From Dorea_D hominis (GTDB lineage: Bacteria > Bacillota > Clostridia > Lachnospirales > Lachnospiraceae), in contig NZ_JACOOY010000026.1 of NCBI RefSeq assembly GCF_014287705.1, positions 1-16,096 on the forward strand: a stretch of 16,096 nt of DNA, read 5' to 3'. Position 1 is the stretch's first letter; each line of letters starts with the position of its first letter. The notes beneath the pieces were generated by a model. It did not search any database and was not told the DNA's origin. It worked only from the letters and a program-made list of their open reading frames with translations. Made by a program: the position numbers and the translations under genes. Shown one piece after another: positions 1 to 6,412 of the stretch.

Positions 1-106
1 GCATTTGTTATTTTATTAACTTTCTTAGTTTTATGTTGTTTTATTTCCGTTTCTGTGTTATTATACTTTCAGAACTTGTTTGTTTACTTGTGTAATACAG
101 AAAGGG
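1..106 (+). repeat. Upstream direct copy of arm plus leader
   Basis: Bases 1-106 are identical to 306-411, the arm and leader directly in front of the first gene. The copy then runs into the A' arm instead of into a start codon. Together 1-60 and 93-152 form a near-perfect 60-bp-arm palindrome with a 32-nt loop. The window begins exactly where the shared repeat begins, which suggests a contig edge at a repeat; what lies upstream is unknown. Confidence 0.85.
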
Positions 107-154
107 AAATAAAACAACATAAAACTAAGAAAGTTAATAAAATAACAAATGCAA
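105..154 (-). repeat. Inverted-repeat arm, left (A')
   Basis: Bases 105-152 are the exact reverse complement of both 1-48 and 306-353. The match to the right arm runs two bases further inward, giving 50 bp (105-154 against 304-353). Outward, after one mismatch at 104, complementarity continues over 93-103 against 355-365 with one further mismatch. The effective arms are therefore about 62 bp with two mismatches. The arm contains a small dyad, GTTA-6 nt-TAAC in the A orientation, which could be a protein-binding core. Confidence 0.9.
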
Positions 155-303
155 ACGGATAAGATTATGAACGAGATATGAACAAAAAAATCATAAATTT
201 ACAACAAAATTAACAAAAAAGACAAAAAATAACATGCCGAAAGATAAAAATTGACTTGACATACAACGCGATAGGTAGTAGTATTGAGTACATAGAAAGC
301 GTA
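155..303. other. Putative invertible DNA segment carrying a promoter
   Basis: This 149-bp, very A-rich stretch has no ORF and is bounded on both sides by perfect inverted copies of a 50-bp sequence (105-154 and 304-353). A promoter lies near its right end and points out of the segment into the 419-6221 operon. Inverted repeats around an outward-facing promoter are the hallmark of phase-variable invertible promoters described in gut bacteria. In the orientation given the operon would be ON. After inversion the promoter would point left and I see no good substitute reading right. The inversion itself is inferred, and no recombinase gene is in the window. Confidence 0.72.
256..284 (+). promoter_or_regulatory. 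Sigma-A-type promoter inside the invertible segment
   Basis: The -35 TTGACA (256-261) is a perfect consensus. After a 17-nt spacer comes the -10 TAGTAT (279-284), matching consensus at four positions including T1, A2 and T6. A long A-rich tract (about 181-250) immediately upstream could act as an UP element. The predicted start near 291 gives a leader of about 128 nt before the ATG at 419. It is the only convincing promoter found for the plus-strand operon. Confidence 0.72.
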
Positions 304-353
304 TTGCATTTGTTATTTTATTAACTTTCTTAGTTTTATGTTGTTTTATTTCC
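304..353 (+). repeat. Inverted-repeat arm, right (A)
   Basis: Perfect inverted partner of 105-154 and, over 306-353, identical to 1-48. It lies just downstream of the predicted transcription start, so when the promoter is ON this arm becomes the first part of the 5' untranslated leader of the sugar operon. Confidence 0.9.
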
Positions 354-411
354 GTTTCTGTGTTATTATACTTTCAGAACTTGTTTGTTTACTTGTGTAA
401 TACAGAAAGGG
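306..411 (+). repeat. Downstream direct copy of arm plus leader
   Basis: Second copy of the 106-bp direct repeat, 305 bp from the first. It forms most of the 5' leader of the 419 gene and ends in the Shine-Dalgarno purine run. Recombination between the two direct copies would delete 305 bp including the promoter segment. Confidence 0.85.
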
Positions 412-412
412 G
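355..412 (+). promoter_or_regulatory. Leader stem-loop abutting the ribosome binding site
   Basis: Bases 355-365 pair with 398-408 to form an 11-bp RNA stem (one G-U pair) with a 32-nt loop. The 3' strand ends in the AAA that begins the Shine-Dalgarno run AAAGGGG (406-412), six nt before the ATG at 419. The stem could modulate ribosome access. The same dyad occurs in the upstream copy (50-60/93-103), so it may instead be part of a recombination site. Confidence 0.4.
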
Positions 413-418
413 TAGAAT

Positions 419-1360
419 ATGATACACACATTGACACTTAACCCCGCTATTGACAGAATTCTTTATTTGAGCAGATTCGACAAAAATATTACAAATCGAA
501 TCCAAAAAACTGTCGATACGATCGGAGGCAAAGGTACACACGTTTCTATTAATCTGAAGATTCTCGGCAAAGAGAACACTGCATTCGGAATCAGCCATGG
601 CAAAAGCGGGCAGAAAGTCATAAATATGCTGAATGAATACGGCATCGAGGTCCGTTTTAAACATTATGATGACGGTTCCAGAGAGACAAGAACAAATTAC
701 CTTATTATAGAAGATACAGGTGACTGCACAATTGCAGCCGAGCGTGGTGTTACTTTAAAGACAGAGGAGTTAAATGAACTTCTTGAAGATATGAAAGCAA
801 CCATCCAGCCGGGTGATTACCTTATTTTCTCCGGAGACGCATCCAACTCACCGGATCCTTCCGTATATAATAAGATCCTCGAGATGTTCCGCGACCGGGA
901 TTTAAAGTTTTTCTTAGATACAAGTGGTAAATCTCTGAAAGAATGTATCCGCGAGACTCCATATATGATCAAGCCGAACCTGGATGAGCTGTCCACACTT
1001 GCCGGTCATCCGATTGCTGAAGACGACGCCTCTATAGTAGAAGCGATTGAATCACTGGATTCTTACAATGTCCCGATCATCGCCGTTTCATTAGGCGGAG
1101 ACGGATCTATTGTAAAAGCTCCGGAAGGTTATTACCGTGTACACCCGCCGAAAGTAAATGTACAGAACACGATCGGATGTGGCGACTGCTTCCTTTCTGG
1201 TTTTGTATATGGTTTATCCGAAGGATATTCCATTAAGGATACCATTCGTATCGCAACTGCCGTATCTGCCGCAACCGCAGAATCCAAGCTTTCTGCCGGT
1301 TATGATCTGGAACGCGCGAAAGAATTAAAAGAGCAGGTAACAATCGAGAAGATCAAATAG
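419..1360 (+). CDS. PfkB-family sugar (phosphate) kinase, 1-phosphofructokinase-like
   Basis: This 313-residue protein has the ribokinase/PfkB layout of the 1-phosphofructokinase/tagatose-6-phosphate kinase branch. The substrate-binding GGKG motif is at residues 36-39, the IKPNLDEL motif at 184-191, and the C-terminal anion hole with catalytic Asp is GCGD at 253-256 (usually GAGD). It should transfer phosphate from ATP to a sugar or sugar phosphate in the cytoplasm. It is the first gene of the operon, with AAAGGGG six nt before its ATG, and is followed by a class II aldolase, so the pair may phosphorylate and then cleave a ketose phosphate. The substrate cannot be read from the sequence. Its last codons are imperfectly duplicated just after the stop. 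Confidence 0.85.
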   Translation: MIHTLTLNPAIDRILYLSRFDKNITNRIQKTVDTIGGKGTHVSINLKILGKENTAFGISHGKSGQKVINMLNEYGIEVRFKHYDDGSRETRTNYLIIEDTGDCTIAAERGVTLKTEELNELLEDMKATIQPGDYLIFSGDASNSPDPSVYNKILEMFRDRDLKFFLDTSGKSLKECIRETPYMIKPNLDELSTLAGHPIAEDDASIVEAIESLDSYNVPIIAVSLGGDGSIVKAPEGYYRVHPPKVNVQNTIGCGDCFLSGFVYGLSEGYSIKDTIRIATAVSAATAESKLSAGYDLERAKELKEQVTIEKIK

Positions 1361-1401
1361 ATACCCAAAACCAACAGGTAACAATTGAAAAAAACAAATA
1401 A
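1330..1401 (+). repeat. Tandem duplication of the kinase gene's 3' end
   Basis: The final codons of the kinase gene (about 1334-1360) recur in slightly diverged form at 1375-1401, 41 bp downstream. The second copy still encodes a QVTIEK-type tail and a stop, but in another frame. It looks like a small tandem duplication left in the intergenic gap before the 1430 gene. Confidence 0.6.
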
Positions 1402-1429
1402 ATCAAATACAATAAAAGGAGAATGAATT

Positions 1430-2035
1430 ATGAGCAACTTATCTTACTATGAAATGAGACTGGAAATGTGCAAGGTAGCAAAAATGATGTGGGACCGCAG
1501 ACTGACAAATGCTGCAGGCGGTAACTTTGCTGTACGTGTAGACGAGAACCGTATCTTAATCTCTCCATCTCTGATGTCTGAAAGAAAACATTGCGAGATG
1601 CAGCCGGAAGATTTCCTTCTGATCGACTACGACCGCAACATCATTGAAGGCGAAGGCAAACTTTCCAGAGAAAGTCTGATGCATGTACTGATCTTACAGA
1701 ACTTCAAAGAGATCGAGTGTACAATCCATGCGCATCCGTTCTACTGTATGCCATTCGTTGCTCAGTCCAAACCGATTCCGAACGTAACAGAAGCTACTAT
1801 GGGACGTGGCGAAGTCGGATGTATCGAATGGACAAAAGCTTACTCTGAAGAGCTGAGCAGAAATGTATATCAGTATTTCGAAGATCACCGCGAGACAGCA
1901 GTGAAAAAACCAATCGGAATGATCATGCCAAAACACGGCGTTGTTGTATCCGGTCCAAGCATCTACCTCGCATACAGCATGCTTGAGAGAATCGAATGCG
2001 ACGCATTCTGCACAATTACAAAGAATTTGATCTAA
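1430..2035 (+). CDS. Class II aldolase/adducin family protein, L-fuculose-phosphate aldolase-like
   Basis: The 201-residue protein belongs to the zinc-dependent class II aldolase family (FucA/AraD), slightly shorter than E. coli FucA (215). Metal and catalytic residues are recognisable: E81, the HAHP motif with H100 and H102, and H169 in a KHGVVV stretch near the end. The substrate-phosphate region near N27-GGN is also present. Members split fuculose-1-phosphate-type ketose phosphates into DHAP and an aldehyde. AAGGAG lies a short distance before the ATG. It follows the PfkB kinase by about 70 bp and precedes deoR, so it sits in the same transcription unit. Exact substrate (fuculose-1-P, ribulose-1-P, 5-deoxyribulose-1-P or other) is undetermined. 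Confidence 0.85.
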   Translation: MSNLSYYEMRLEMCKVAKMMWDRRLTNAAGGNFAVRVDENRILISPSLMSERKHCEMQPEDFLLIDYDRNIIEGEGKLSRESLMHVLILQNFKEIECTIHAHPFYCMPFVAQSKPIPNVTEATMGRGEVGCIEWTKAYSEELSRNVYQYFEDHRETAVKKPIGMIMPKHGVVVSGPSIYLAYSMLERIECDAFCTITKNLI

Positions 2036-2239
2036 TGATACCAAAGGTCTCCGAACTCGTATGCACGTTATGCTTGCATAAAAGTGCTTGCGAGTTTGAG
2101 AGACCTGCAACAATATGAGTATAAAAGCTAAGGCGTAGCCTTGCAATATGAGCATAAAAGCCAAGGCATAGCCTTGCGATATGCGAATATTGTGTAGGAT
2201 TGCGAGAGTGCCTGGCACGTTGCAATCCGTGGGTATCAT
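2035..2239. repeat. Palindrome-bounded multi-hairpin intergenic element
   Basis: The gap between aldolase and deoR is bounded by exact 8-bp inverted repeats ATGATACC (2035-2042) and GGTATCAT (2232-2239). The left one overlaps the last base of the aldolase stop codon. Inside are a long stem (2045-2059 with 2091-2106), two tandem 33-nt units (2111-2143 and 2144-2176, three differences), each ending in an AAGGC-3 nt-GCCTT-type mini-hairpin, and a final stem GGATTGC/GCAATCC (2197-2203, 2222-2228) enclosing GTGCC-T-GGCAC. It resembles a small non-coding repetitive (MITE- or REP-like) element or a structured RNA. I do not recognise a named family. Confidence 0.6.
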
Positions 2240-2266
2240 GAAATATATTAAAAGGATGGTATTAAC

Positions 2267-3091
2267 ATGTATAGTCAGGAACGAAAAACAAAAATCATAG
2301 ATCTTCTGGGGGCTCAGTCTTCGGTCAGTGTGAACGTCCTCGCAGATATGCTTCACACATCCAAAGAAACAATCCGTCGGGATCTTAAAAGCCTGGAAGC
2401 CGAGGGCATTTTAACCCGTACACATGGTGGTGCCATTCTGAATGCGAATCCTTTAAATGTAGGAACCGCAGCCAAATATGGAGACACCGTTTTAAACAGT
2501 GAGTCTCCTTTTTTGCTGCGTCACGGGCGCAATATCCCACAGAAAAAGCTCATTGCACAAAAAGCTGCTTCTCTGATTGAAAACAGGGATACTATTTTTA
2601 TTGATAACAGTTCCACAACTTTATTTTTACTGGATTATATTCCAAAAGAGATGCATCTGACTATCATTACCAACTCTGTAAAAGTTTTACTGGAAGCCGC
2701 CAAATTAGAGAATCCGAATCTGTCTCTGATCTGCCTTGCAGGATTTTACAATGGTAATAACTATTCTCTTTACGGAACACGTACAATTAAGAGTTCCGAA
2801 GAATTTTATCCGGATAAAACTTTTATTTCCTGCACGGGAGTTACATTGAACAAAAGACTCACAGATATCAGTCTGAACGAAATTGACACCAAGAAAGCAA
2901 TGATGGACAAGTCTGAAGAGACTTACCTTCTTGTTGACCACACAAAGTTTGAAGTAGCAGGTCCTTTCTTCCTCGGCAATTTCAATGAAATTGACTGCAT
3001 TGTGACAGACAACTTCAACTATACTCCAGAGGTTTCCGAAACTCTCCGGACCATTACAAAAAAACATGGGGTCCGGATCATCACTGCGTAA
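2267..3091 (+). CDS. DeoR-family transcriptional regulator
   Basis: The 274-residue protein has the DeoR plan. An N-terminal winged helix-turn-helix (residues 3-57) ends in the diagnostic IRRDLKSLE recognition helix and the THGGA turn. A C-terminal sugar-phosphate sensor domain of ribose-5-phosphate isomerase-like fold (about 80-255) contains the DNSSTT and LVDHTKF segments. Such proteins usually repress sugar operons and are released by a phosphorylated intermediate. AAAGGATGG precedes the ATG. Its stop overlaps the Shine-Dalgarno of the kinase gene downstream, showing co-transcription. It probably regulates this same operon, in addition to any control by promoter inversion. No operator was identified with confidence. 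Confidence 0.92.
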   Translation: MYSQERKTKIIDLLGAQSSVSVNVLADMLHTSKETIRRDLKSLEAEGILTRTHGGAILNANPLNVGTAAKYGDTVLNSESPFLLRHGRNIPQKKLIAQKAASLIENRDTIFIDNSSTTLFLLDYIPKEMHLTIITNSVKVLLEAAKLENPNLSLICLAGFYNGNNYSLYGTRTIKSSEEFYPDKTFISCTGVTLNKRLTDISLNEIDTKKAMMDKSEETYLLVDHTKFEVAGPFFLGNFNEIDCIVTDNFNYTPEVSETLRTITKKHGVRIITA

Positions 3092-3105
3092 GGGAGGATG
3101 TACAA

Positions 3106-4569
3106 TTGAATATTTTAGCTTTTGATCTCGGCGCAAGCGGTGGCAAATTATTTCTCGCTAAAATCGATGGGGACAATGTATCGATTGAGAATATCCACCG
3201 TTTTGACAATGTTTCCTATTCAGCAAACGGCGCACTTTTCTGGGACATCATTAACATTTATAAAGAAATGAATGTCGGAATCAAAAAAGCCATTGAAATG
3301 ACAGATGATCAGATCGACTCATTTGCCATCGATTCTTTTTCCAATGACTTTGGTCTGATCGACAAAAACGGTCAGTTACTCACACAGGTACGCTGCTACC
3401 GTGATGAGCGTACTGCCAGACATGCAGACAAGATTTACAGCAAGCTTTCAAAAGAAAAGCTTTATGAACTGAGCGGCAACCAGAATGCACTCTTTAACAC
3501 TTATCTGCAATTAGGCGCTATGCGCGAAGACGGTCACGGATTTTTATTAGATAACGCTTATAAACTTCTGTTTATCCCGGATCTTCTGATCAATTTCCTG
3601 ACCGGCAAGACAATTTCCGAATATACGATTTCTTCTGTCAGCCAGCTGTATGATTTTAAGAAAGATGACTGGTGTCAGGAAATCCTTGACAGTTATGATA
3701 TTCCACGCGAATTATTCGGCACGCTTACAAAGCCGGGTACACTGCTTGGAAATACACAGGAAAGTTACAATGAAATGATGGGAACAAAGGGATTCCCTGT
3801 ATCCGTTGTCTGTGAGCACGATACTGCTTCTGCATATCTGTCTTCACCGCTCCACACAGACTGCGCACTTGTAAGCTGTGGTACATGGTCACTGATCGGT
3901 ACGGAGCTTGACCACTGCGTGATCACCCCGGAAGGCTATGCCGCCAATCTGGCAAATGAAGGTGGCTACGAAGGTCATCACCGCATCCTGCGCAATGTGA
4001 TGGGTTCCTGGTTCATACAGGAGAGCAAACGTTATTACAAAGAACATGGAAAAGACTACAGTTTCAGTGAACTCGGTGAACTCGCCGAAGCTGCAGAACC
4101 ATTCCGTTTTCTATTTGATCCGGATGAACCTGTTTTTTATAATCCGGGTAATATGCCAAAGAAAATCCAGAAGTACTGTATGGAACACTACGGAGAGGCT
4201 CCGGAAACAGTCGGCGAAATTATCCGCTGTATCTACGAAAGCCTTGCCATGAAATTCCGCTGGACGGTCGAACAGCTTGAGAAGGTATCCGGAAAAGAAT
4301 TACCGGTCATCAACATGATGGGTGGCGGTTCCAAGGCGGAAATCCTCTGCCAGTTTGTTGCCAATGCCTGCGGACGCAAAGTTGTTGCAGGACCGGACGA
4401 GGCAACTGCCATCGGAAATATTACTGTACAATTAATTTCCATCGGCGCCGCTTCTTCCCTTGATGAAGCAAAAAATATCATGGCATCTGCCTCCAAAATA
4501 CGCGAATATTTACCTCAGAATCACGAAGAGTGGGATGTTAAGTATCAGAAATGTATCATTAACAAATAA
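3106..4569 (+). CDS. rhaB: FGGY-family carbohydrate kinase, rhamnulokinase-like
   Basis: The 487-residue protein (E. coli RhaB is 489) is a two-domain FGGY kinase. The first ATP/phosphate loop DLGASGGK is at 7-14, a CYRDERT segment is at 97-103, the catalytic base is D239 in EHDTAS, and a C-terminal GGGSK nucleotide loop is present. The LRNVMGSW stretch around 295-302 is typical of rhamnulokinases. It would phosphorylate L-rhamnulose, or a related deoxyketose such as L-fuculose, at C1. Translation starts at TTG (3106), chosen because AGGGAGG (3091-3097) sits eight nt upstream and overlaps the deoR stop, consistent with translational coupling. The next gene is RhaD, the matching aldolase. The family is sure, the exact sugar less so. 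Confidence 0.82.
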   Translation: MNILAFDLGASGGKLFLAKIDGDNVSIENIHRFDNVSYSANGALFWDIINIYKEMNVGIKKAIEMTDDQIDSFAIDSFSNDFGLIDKNGQLLTQVRCYRDERTARHADKIYSKLSKEKLYELSGNQNALFNTYLQLGAMREDGHGFLLDNAYKLLFIPDLLINFLTGKTISEYTISSVSQLYDFKKDDWCQEILDSYDIPRELFGTLTKPGTLLGNTQESYNEMMGTKGFPVSVVCEHDTASAYLSSPLHTDCALVSCGTWSLIGTELDHCVITPEGYAANLANEGGYEGHHRILRNVMGSWFIQESKRYYKEHGKDYSFSELGELAEAAEPFRFLFDPDEPVFYNPGNMPKKIQKYCMEHYGEAPETVGEIIRCIYESLAMKFRWTVEQLEKVSGKELPVINMMGGGSKAEILCQFVANACGRKVVAGPDEATAIGNITVQLISIGAASSLDEAKNIMASASKIREYLPQNHEEWDVKYQKCIINK

Positions 4570-4606
4570 ATCACATACATCACATACATTATGAGGAGGA
4601 AAAACT

Positions 4607-5419
4607 ATGAAAAACATTTTAACCGCACCATTTATTCAGGAAATTTCTGAAATGACAGCGAACATGTACCGCCTTGGCTGGGATGAAAGAAACGGCGGAA
4701 ACATCAGCTGGCTGCTTGAGGATGAACCGCTGGAGTATTATCTGGATCTTGATCACGTTATCCGTACGATCCCGATTAACTTCGATGCTTCTTATGTTGC
4801 AGGTCGTATCTTTATGGTAACAGGAACCGGAAAATATTTCAAAAATATTACTCCAAACCCGGCAGAGAACCTTGGTATCGTACGTGTGGCACAGGATGGA
4901 AAAAGCCTGGAGTTGTTATGGGGATTTGAAGGAAATGCCGCTCCGACAAGCGAATTTCCAACACATCTGATGAACCACATGGAGCGTCTGAAAGTAGATC
5001 CTACACATCGTGTTATTATGCACTGCCACCCGGTAAACACAATTGCAATGACATTTGTACATTCCATAGACGAGAAAGAGTTTACTAAAGCTTTGTGGGG
5101 TATGTGCACAGAATGTATCGTTGTATTCCCGGACGGTGTCGGAATCGTTCCTTGGATGATCGCAGGAACGAACAAAATCGGCGAACTCACAGCCGAGAAG
5201 ATCCGCGACCGCAGAATCATTCTCTGGGCACAGCACGGAATTTTCGCTGCCGGACATACGCTTGATGAGGCATTCGGTCTGATCGAGACAGTCGAGAAAG
5301 CAGCTGAAATTTATATGAAGATTGCTCCGCTTCCGATCGTAAATAAAATTCCGGAAGAGCAGTTAGGCGAACTTGCCAGAAGCTTTGGTGTAACACCAAG
5401 AGAAGGCTATCTGGATTAA
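4607..5419 (+). CDS. rhaD: Rhamnulose-1-phosphate aldolase
   Basis: The 270-residue protein aligns by eye along its whole length with E. coli RhaD (274 aa). Shared blocks include GWDERNGGN near the start, VTG-GK-F at about 71-78, the catalytic Glu E116 in TSEFPTH, the zinc ligands H139 and H141 in MHCHP and H210 in AQHG, plus CIVVFPDGVGI and the C-terminal FGVTP. It cleaves L-rhamnulose 1-phosphate to DHAP and L-lactaldehyde in the cytoplasm. GAGGAGG lies just before the ATG, and the gap from the kinase gene is 37 nt. Aldolases of this type can also accept fuculose-type substrates weakly, but the rhamnulose assignment is the best supported substrate call in the operon. Confidence 0.93.
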   Translation: MKNILTAPFIQEISEMTANMYRLGWDERNGGNISWLLEDEPLEYYLDLDHVIRTIPINFDASYVAGRIFMVTGTGKYFKNITPNPAENLGIVRVAQDGKSLELLWGFEGNAAPTSEFPTHLMNHMERLKVDPTHRVIMHCHPVNTIAMTFVHSIDEKEFTKALWGMCTECIVVFPDGVGIVPWMIAGTNKIGELTAEKIRDRRIILWAQHGIFAAGHTLDEAFGLIETVEKAAEIYMKIAPLPIVNKIPEEQLGELARSFGVTPREGYLD

Positions 5420-5456
5420 AAAGAAATAATATATTTTACCAGGAGGAAACTTAAAG

Positions 5457-6221
5457 ATGTACTTAGAAAAAATGTTTGGACTTAACGGAAAAGTTGCTAT
5501 CGTAACAGGTGGTGGACGCGGTATCGGACAGGTTATCGCACAGGGGCTTGCCGAAGCAGGTGCCGAAGTTGTAATCTTAAGCCGTTCCGGTGCCGAAGAA
5601 ACTGTAAAATTAATTGCAGAAGCAGGTGGAAAAGCTTACGATCTCAAAGCTGATGTTACAGACGAAACACAGGTGGACAAAGCTCTTGCAGAGATTCTTG
5701 AGCGTTCAGGTTCTATCGATATCCTGTTCAATAATGCCGGTATCTGCATGCATCAGTCCACATTAGAAGCTACTGTTGAAGAATTTCGCGAAGTTGTTGA
5801 TATCAACTTAACCGGAGAATTTATCATGTGCCGTGCCGTTGGACGTATCATGATCGAACGTGGCATCAAAGGAAGCATCATCAATATGGCTTCTATGTCC
5901 GGAACGATCGTTAACATCCCACAGTGGCAGGTTTCTTACAACGCTTCCAAAGCAGGTGTTATCCACATGAGCAAATCTCTTGCCATTGAATGGGCTGAAT
6001 ACGGCATCCGTATAAACTCTTTAAGCCCTGGATATATTGCAACACCAATGTCAGTCGATGTACCGAAAGACTTGATTGACGCATGGATTCCGCTTATGCC
6101 AATGCACAGAATGGGAAAACCGGAAGAACTCATCCCTGCAGTTCTCTATCTTGCATCCGATGCCTCCGGATATACAACCGGAAGCGATATTATCGTAGAC
6201 GGCGGATATTCCGTACAGTAA
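5457..6221 (+). CDS. SDR-family NAD(P)-dependent oxidoreductase
   Basis: The 254-residue classical short-chain dehydrogenase has the Rossmann glycine motif TGGGRGIG (17-24), NNAG (92-95), catalytic S148, Y161 and K165 (YxxxK), the SPGYIATPM cofactor loop and the C-terminal IIVDGG. It resembles polyol/ketose reductases of the sorbose-reductase and gluconate 5-dehydrogenase group. In this operon it could oxidise a deoxyalditol to the ketose used by the kinase, or reduce an aldehyde or keto intermediate. The substrate is inference. AGGAGG is 10 nt before the ATG. It is the last gene of the operon, followed 11 bp after its stop by a strong terminator. Confidence 0.88.
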   Translation: MYLEKMFGLNGKVAIVTGGGRGIGQVIAQGLAEAGAEVVILSRSGAEETVKLIAEAGGKAYDLKADVTDETQVDKALAEILERSGSIDILFNNAGICMHQSTLEATVEEFREVVDINLTGEFIMCRAVGRIMIERGIKGSIINMASMSGTIVNIPQWQVSYNASKAGVIHMSKSLAIEWAEYGIRINSLSPGYIATPMSVDVPKDLIDAWIPLMPMHRMGKPEELIPAVLYLASDASGYTTGSDIIVDGGYSVQ

Positions 6222-6232
6222 TTTCACTTAGC

Positions 6233-6276
6233 AAAAAAGTTGCCAATGTATCACGAAAAACATTGGCAACTTTTTT
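6233..6276 (+). terminator. Rho-independent terminator of the plus-strand sugar operon
   Basis: A perfect 17-bp stem (6233-6249 with 6260-6276) with a 10-nt loop. Its core is GTTGCCAATGT and it ends in a run of Ts, with a matching A-run on the left arm. It can work in both directions, which suits the convergent minus-strand genes on its right. Confidence 0.92.
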
Positions 6277-6412
6277 ATAATTTATATTTTTCCATTATCT
6301 TCTGGATGCTCTCTTCTGTTTTTTCTAACTCACCTACGATCTATTGAAGGAACTTTCCTTTATCCAGCTTCTTTTTTATCAAATCTATAAGTTCTAAAAT
6401 TAAGACATTTTG
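6275..6412 (-). pseudogene. Remnant of an Rpn/transposase-like nuclease C-terminus
   Basis: Between the terminator and the PHP gene stop, the minus strand reads as a helical Lys/Glu-rich tail: ELIDLIKKKLDKGKFLQ, an in-frame TAG, then IVGELEKTEESIQKIMEKYK and a stop. This resembles the C-terminal tail common in Rpn family (recombination-promoting nuclease/putative transposase) proteins of Firmicutes, where the TAG position normally encodes a residue. There is no start codon, no ribosome site and no catalytic domain. I read it as a decayed gene end. The family assignment is from memory of the motif only. Confidence 0.45.

Noticed and set aside
1..152. Long hairpin as a transcription terminator
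   Set aside because: The stem is AT-rich and lacks a following T-run on either strand; the exact third copy at 306-353 fits a recombination repeat better.
294..307. Possible catabolite-response (cre) site near the operon start
   Set aside because: Only the GAAAGCG core fits; the other half does not match the consensus, so it is not listed as a feature.
2111..2176. CRISPR-like repeats
   Set aside because: Only two 33-nt units, directly abutting with no spacer, and no cas genes.
1694..2356. Minus-strand ORF of 220 codons opposite the aldolase and deoR
   Set aside because: It is antisense to two recognisable genes, has no family signature and part of it is made by the hairpin element.
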